In this document: piece by piece, positions 14,935-18,148 of the stretch
Layout of the letters: each line of letters opens with the position of its first letter
How positions within the stretch are numbered: position 1 is the stretch's first letter
Assembly (NCBI GenBank): GCA_964537285.1
Contig: CAZHZT010000122.1
Span: 1-18,148 of the forward strand
Reading direction: 5' to 3'
Source: CAZHZT01 sp964537285
GTDB taxonomy: Bacteria > Bacteroidota > Bacteroidia > Chitinophagales > Saprospiraceae
DNA: 18,148 nucleotides
Notes under the pieces: model-generated
The model's database searches: none
Told to the model about the DNA's origin: nothing
What the model saw: only the letters and a program-made list of their open reading frames with translations
Translations under genes and position numbers: made by a program

Positions 14935-14958
14935 AGTAGCCCAATTCCGTGAACTACT
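14935..14958. repeat. Second TTCCGTGAACTAC hairpin
   Basis: AGTAG at 14935-14939 pairs with CTACT at 14954-14958. The word TTCCGTGAACTAC at 14945-14957 is shared with 3438-3450. It lies just before a truncated gene fragment, so it may mark a junction. Confidence 0.4.
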
Positions 14959-14961
14959 TAA

Positions 14962-15099
14962 TTTCAGGAGAATTATCAGAGCTTTATGCTGCCTAAGAAC
15001 CATCCGTATTTTGATCGCATCAATGTCGGATTAGTGAGGGAAATACAAAAAGAGCAATGGCTGGATCTTCAAAGAAAGTATGATGTGATGGGGAATTAG
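14962..15099 (+). pseudogene. C-terminal fragment resembling a solute-binding protein
   Basis: An open frame from 14962 to TAG at 15097-15099 contains SFMLPKNHPYFDRINVGL followed by an IQKEQWLDLQRKYDVMG tail. The phrase LPK..P..D.IN.GL and a short helix ending in a KY/KW motif resemble the C-terminus of family 3 periplasmic amino-acid-binding proteins. The usable ATG at 14986 gives only 37 residues. The upstream part is replaced by repeat DNA, so this is most likely a relic; a real small protein is less likely. Confidence 0.4.
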
Positions 15100-15112
15100 T
15101 AAAAGAATTACC

Positions 15113-16531
15113 ATGCGAACCGTTTTAGTGTTTATAATCCTTCTTAGCTCACTAAATGGCTATTCTCAAAAAAGAATCAGCCAGGAAAAGCTTATCCAGG
15201 ATTTTGATTACGCCGTTCATGAGCTAAGAATGCAACATCAAGGATTTTATCAATATCTTGATGAAAAAAATGTTGAAGCCAAACTTGCCGACCTGAAAAA
15301 TAAGATCGATAAGCCAATGACCAAATTGGAATTCTATCGCTTAATCAGGGAGTTATTGACCCTAATGAATGAAGGTCATGGCTCCGTAAACTTGCCCAAA
15401 TGGACAATGATAAAGATCGGGCTCTCCAAATCGTTTCTTCCATTAGGTGTAAGATTCTTTAATAAAGAACTGATTGTTACCCAAAACTTTGGGAAAGAAG
15501 TTGAAGGCTTAACTAAAGGAGTGAAATTAATCTCTGTAAATGATCGGCCAATATCGGAAATTACCCAGGCATTTAAACCCCTAATTGCTACAGATGGATT
15601 TAATCAAACATCTGTATATGAATGGATTGGAAGTATCAACTTTTCCTTACTCTACAGATTGGTTTATGGGAAAACAAAGGATTTTAAACTTGAAATACTA
15701 AAACATAATGAAAGCAAAAGCAAGATAATACATATCCCGGCTATTCGGTTTACCGCTTTTAAATCAAAAAATGCAAAGTTTAAACCCTGGCATTTTGATT
15801 TTACAAAATTTGTGTTCCAACAACTAAATGATTCCATCGCTTACTTAAGTATTCCTGATTTTGGAGATGGAGAAATTAATTACCAAAAATTTTATGAAAA
15901 CCAGTTTAAGAAAATTGATTCTCTGAAGATAAAGCATCTTATTATCGATATTCAAGCTAATGGCGGGGGAGAAGAAGGCAATGAAAACTTGCTTTTCAGT
16001 TATCTTGTAGAAGAAAAAATCCGGAAATATAGAAGGGTTACTATGCTGCCTGTTCCTTACCAGAAAAACAAGAATGATTCGGGTTATAAATTTGATAAAT
16101 GGGAATTAAAAGACTCCATTGCGGAAAGAGGAGAGTTTACTTGCTTTAGTAACTATTTTTCAGAATTGGGATACGCTCCTCCCAATCCAGAGTACATTTA
16201 TAGAAATAAAGTATATGTACTGATAAGTGGATTTACTTTTTCTGGAGGAGCAGAGTTTGCCAGCATGGTAAAAATGACGAACAGAGGAATTTTTATCGGG
16301 GAAGAAACAGGTGGCGCCTATGAAGGCAACGTAAGCGGATATACAGAAACGGTAAAGTTGCCGAATACGAAAATTTCCATTGATATTCCTACCGTTCATT
16401 TCCAGATCAATGTAACTCCTTCCATTAAAGGAAGAGGCATCCTACCGGATTATAAGGTGCCACAAACCTGGGAAGATTACCTTGAGAAAAGGAATGCTAA
16501 GTTGGAATTTGTTAAAGAGTTAATTAATTAG
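15113..16531 (+). CDS. Secreted S41-family peptidase (C-terminal processing protease-like)
   Basis: A 472-residue exported protease. The signal peptide spans residues 1-19 (VLVFIILLSSLNGYSQ). An N-terminal helical domain (about 25-105) with LTLMNEGHGSVNLP is followed by a PDZ-like part (about 110-150; GVKLISVNDRPISEI) and the S41 core. Core blocks are LIIDIQANGGGEEGN (about 277-291) and the catalytic-loop VYVLISGFTFSGGAEFA with nucleophile Ser377, then GEETGGAYEGN and a C-terminal RGILPDYKVP strand common to Bacteroidota S41 proteins. No T9SS sorting domain is present, so it is probably periplasmic. The natural substrate is unknown. Its last bases overlap a gene relic in another frame. Confidence 0.9.
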   Translation: MRTVLVFIILLSSLNGYSQKRISQEKLIQDFDYAVHELRMQHQGFYQYLDEKNVEAKLADLKNKIDKPMTKLEFYRLIRELLTLMNEGHGSVNLPKWTMIKIGLSKSFLPLGVRFFNKELIVTQNFGKEVEGLTKGVKLISVNDRPISEITQAFKPLIATDGFNQTSVYEWIGSINFSLLYRLVYGKTKDFKLEILKHNESKSKIIHIPAIRFTAFKSKNAKFKPWHFDFTKFVFQQLNDSIAYLSIPDFGDGEINYQKFYENQFKKIDSLKIKHLIIDIQANGGGEEGNENLLFSYLVEEKIRKYRRVTMLPVPYQKNKNDSGYKFDKWELKDSIAERGEFTCFSNYFSELGYAPPNPEYIYRNKVYVLISGFTFSGGAEFASMVKMTNRGIFIGEETGGAYEGNVSGYTETVKLPNTKISIDIPTVHFQINVTPSIKGRGILPDYKVPQTWEDYLEKRNAKLEFVKELIN

Positions 16532-16725
16532 ATTCAGGATGGCTCAATACCAATAGCCGAATCGGAATCTCTGAAACCGGCGATTTTTATACAAATTCGA
16601 TTAACCTCTGGGGCCGGGAGCATGTCATTTGCCCGGAATTATTCATTGATCTGAATATACCCGTCGGCCAATCAATGAGATGGTCGAGGACTTATGATGT
16701 TTATGAAATGGATGAGTATAATTAA
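16528..16725 (+). pseudogene. C-terminal gene fragment of unknown family
   Basis: An open frame runs from inside the peptidase stop region to TAA at 16723-16725. It reads GWLNTNSRIGISETGDFYTN, then LWGREHVICPELFIDLNIPV and GQSMRWSRTYDVYEMDEYN. The composition is protein-like and ends naturally, but it has no start codon of its own. The strand-rich ending with SMRWSRTYDVY looks like the final beta-sandwich strands of a larger enzyme of sugar-processing type; the family is not certain. It is likely the tail of a gene lost by deletion or by arrival of the peptidase gene. Confidence 0.45.
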
Positions 16726-16769
16726 TTTGTCGAATGCCAGTCTTTTGTAATTGTACAAGAATACCAGGC

Positions 16770-16937
16770 CTAGTGCTTCAAGAACTAAATCCTTGACACT
16801 TTTGACGGCTTCTTTTGGCGGCCTACTTCGTTGCTCATCGGTCACGTAGCTTTGGGCTATGCTCCCTCTTCGCGCCTCGTTTGCCACCAAAATAATCGCC
16901 TCTAAAGCTATCAAGGATTTAGTTCCTGAAGCACTAG
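16770..16937. mobile_element. MITE-like 168-bp element with 27-bp terminal inverted repeats
   Basis: Left terminus 16770-16796 starts CTAGTGCTTCAAGAACTAAA and right terminus 16911-16937 ends with TAGTTCCTGAAGCACTAG. They are reverse complements at 26 of 27 positions. The inside has no ORF of consequence. CTAG at both ends could be a target duplication or part of the termini. The last 15 bases of the right end are repeated in tandem at 16938-16952. It interrupts the anchor helix of the minus-strand relic. A solo terminus lies at 14594. Confidence 0.7.
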
Positions 16938-16952
16938 TTCCTGAAGCACTAG
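16938..16952. repeat. Tandem duplicate of the MITE terminus
   Basis: TTCCTGAAGCACTAG at 16938-16952 repeats 16923-16937 exactly, head to tail, without spacer. It may record slippage or a failed excision at the element end. Confidence 0.75.
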
Positions 16953-17159
16953 CATACAGATCACCAGCCCAAAGAGGAATAGCGCCCACTTGCCCATGGT
17001 CGGGATAGGAGGAACTACGGAACAAACATCCGGTGCGATGCTTGCACTTGCATTCGTCAATGTACAAGCAGCATCAGCATCAAAAGAAGCGGTGAGGCTT
17101 AAACTATCCATACCAGCAGGAATATTAACTCCTGTAAAAGTTGATACTAATATTGCATT

Positions 17160-17329
17160 TTATGTCGTATATTCCACCCATCATAAATCCAATTTGAGGC
17201 TTGGTAAACACCATGACACCACCAGCTATAAAAAAAGCCAATAGGTAAAAAATTGCATTCTTTGACAAACATGAGTCATCCCGAATTTTAGGGATAACTC
17301 ATGTTTATTCCAAATAACAAAAAATTGAA
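17160..17329. other. Leader of the NYN gene with boxA-like word and hairpin
   Basis: This gap carries TTCTTTGACAAAC at 17259 (boxA-like repeat word), running straight into the ATGAGTCAT hairpin at 17267. No TAnnTTTG promoter box was seen in it, and its remaining DNA is a mix of relic sequence. Confidence 0.4.
17267..17306. repeat. ATGAGTCAT hairpin repeat, copy 2
   Basis: Arms 17267-17282 (AAACATGAGTCATCCC) and 17291-17306 (GGGATAACTCATGTTT) pair with a single mismatch around loop GAATTTTA. The loop and arm order match copy 1 at 8535-8566, including the GAATTTT centre. Here the hairpin is upstream of a gene rather than downstream. Confidence 0.65.
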
Positions 17330-18094
17330 ATGAGTAAAAACATAAACATTGCCGTTCTTATAGATGGAGATAATATTCCATCTGCTAATGTGAAGGAAAT
17401 GATGGAGGAAGTTACCAAATATGGTAGCCCAACCATTAAACGAATTTACGGTGACTGGACGAAGCCGGATCTGAATAAATGGAAAAACTTACTCCTTGAA
17501 AATGCCATAACACCTATTCAGCAATATGGATACACGAGCGGGAAAAACGCAACAGATTCCGCTATGATCATCGATGCTATGGATATCCTGTACAGTGGCA
17601 AAGTAAATGGTTTCTGTCTGGTTTCGAGTGATAGTGACTTTACAAGATTGGCCACCAGACTGAGGGAAGCGGGCATGCTTGTCATTGGAATCGGTGAAAA
17701 AAAGACACCCAACCCCTTCATTGCAGCTTGTGATAAATTTATATACATAGAAATCCTGAGAAGCCAAAGCCAGTCTGAAGATAAAGTGGAAAGAAAGGAA
17801 AAAGAAAAGTCAAACGTTGAAAAAATAAGCAATCGTGAAATTGCTCTGATCAGATCTTCCATCCGCGATGCCTCCGATGAAGATGGGTGGGCGTTTCTTG
17901 GCGATGTGGGTAGCCTGATTCAAAAGAAACAACCTAATTTTGACTCAAGGAACTATGGGTTTGAAAAATTGACGCCACTCATTCAGTCTACCGGGAAGTT
18001 TGAAATTGAGCAAAGAGAAGCTCCCAAAAGCAGGCACAAATTAATTTTTGTTAAAAATAAAGAAAAGCAAAAAACATCGAATAGGAAATCATAG
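17330..18094 (+). CDS. NYN-domain ribonuclease with C-terminal OST-HTH/LOTUS domain (LabA-like)
   Basis: A 254-residue cytosolic protein. Residues 1-145 are a NYN (PIN-like) nuclease domain with its acidic cluster intact: D12 and D14 in LIDGDN, D76 in KNATDSAMIIDAMDIL, D101 and D103 in SSDSDF. A charged linker (about 146-167) leads to an OST-HTH/LOTUS domain (about 168-243; WAFLGDVGSLIQKKQPNFD and KLTPLIQSTGKFEI), an RNA-binding module. The architecture is widespread in bacteria and is thought to process or degrade RNA; targets here are unknown. The ATG follows AAAAATTGAA. The stop codon abuts hairpin element copy E, so the transcript may end in that structure. Confidence 0.9.
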   Translation: MSKNINIAVLIDGDNIPSANVKEMMEEVTKYGSPTIKRIYGDWTKPDLNKWKNLLLENAITPIQQYGYTSGKNATDSAMIIDAMDILYSGKVNGFCLVSSDSDFTRLATRLREAGMLVIGIGEKKTPNPFIAACDKFIYIEILRSQSQSEDKVERKEKEKSNVEKISNREIALIRSSIRDASDEDGWAFLGDVGSLIQKKQPNFDSRNYGFEKLTPLIQSTGKFEIEQREAPKSRHKLIFVKNKEKQKTSNRKS

Positions 18095-18148
18095 CGCGAA
18101 ATTCCTTTGAGAGGGAGGCCGAAAGGGCTATTTTGCGAAGCAAAATAG
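18094..18148 (+). repeat. Hairpin element copy E, left end missing, cut by window end
   Basis: From the last base of the NYN stop codon the sequence joins the element at GCGCGAAATTCCTTTGAGAG, lacking the left terminal repeat and most of the first side hairpin. The left arm (GAGGGAGGCC version, like copy B) and GAA loop (like copy D) follow, and the right arm is cut at 18148. Confidence 0.75.

Larger units (their letters stand above)
16672..17159 (-). pseudogene. Relic of a secreted protein with an IPTM-type C-terminal membrane anchor, split by a MITE
   Basis: Read on the minus strand from 17159, the frame gives STFTGVNIPAGMDSLSLTAS, a Cys-containing extracellular stretch, and PPIPTMGKWALFLFGLVICM. 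IPTM..W plus a hydrophobic helix resembles IPTL-CTERM-type sorting anchors. The helix is then cut at a CTAG by the element at 16770-16952. Joining the flanks with one CTAG copy restores the frame: ICM-L-GLVFLYNYKRL, that is the helix end and basic tail. The frame upstream of 17159 is closed by a stop, so the rest of the protein is gone. The original stop codon beyond KRLAF is uncertain; the open frame continues to 16672. Confidence 0.55.

Noticed and set aside
16672..17067. Minus-strand ORF of 131 residues as an intact gene
   Set aside because: It translates through the MITE and mixes frames of the relic; only its last part (GLVFLYNYKRL) belongs to the original protein tail.
16990..17244. Plus-strand ORF of 84 residues
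   Set aside because: The opposite strand carries the readable IPTM-anchor relic, so this is a shadow.
8573..18148. CRISPR array
   Set aside because: The repeats are palindromic, about 170 bp, kilobases apart and in both orientations, without regular spacers.

Overview
The window looks like chromosomal DNA of a member of the Bacteroidota, plausibly a Saprospirales/Cytophaga-type environmental lineage. Evidence: a secreted esterase with a type IX secretion (T9SS) C-terminal sorting domain and an SdrD-B-like domain, a BaiN/HI0933-type flavoprotein, Bacteroidota-style promoters (TTG or TTTG, a 16-19 bp spacer, then TAnnTTTG), few Shine-Dalgarno sites, and AT-rich DNA with many hairpin repeats. 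No rRNA, tRNA or CRISPR array was seen. The lineage is an inference.

Layout. 1-1950: two small genes (an unknown soluble protein and a DUF2306-type membrane protein) among degenerate repeats, with a weak attC-like site between them. 1955-3304: outer-membrane porin-like barrel, closed by a perfect 34-bp hairpin. 3499-5170: BaiN-type flavoprotein and a VOC/glyoxalase-fold protein. 5239-8532: a 1097-residue secreted sialate O-acetylesterase-like protein. 8755-9066: DUF3817 membrane protein. 9180-10221: a quasi-palindromic repeat followed by an Rpn/PD-(D/E)XK nuclease. 10270-10560: a broken beta-helix gene. 10964-14377: a GH30 lipoprotein and phosphoglucomutase. 14378-15112: repeats plus a gene fragment. 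15113-16531: S41 peptidase. 16528-17160: two gene relics and a MITE-like insertion. 17330-18094: a NYN nuclease with a LOTUS domain.

The coding genes are mostly all on the plus strand but do not form an obvious operon or single pathway. Several (porin, esterase, GH30, S41 peptidase) serve the cell envelope and glycan or peptide breakdown. GH30 releases glucose-type sugars and phosphoglucomutase handles glucose phosphates, so a metabolic link is possible but not shown.

The unusual content is between the genes. At least five copies of a structured element (about 172 bp when complete) occur at 8573, 10598, 12482, 14398 and 18094. Complete copies have imperfect terminal inverted repeats, two short side hairpins and a central hairpin with perfect 26-bp arms and a 3-nt loop. 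The stem sequence differs between copies while pairing stays perfect. A separate 168-bp MITE-like element with 27-bp terminal inverted repeats splits the C-terminal membrane anchor of a minus-strand gene relic at a CTAG site. Other repeats carry a GTTCTTTGACA motif resembling the rRNA antitermination boxA, and a 194-bp nested quasi-palindrome follows phosphoglucomutase. No element-encoded transposase such as a RAYT is visible in the window.
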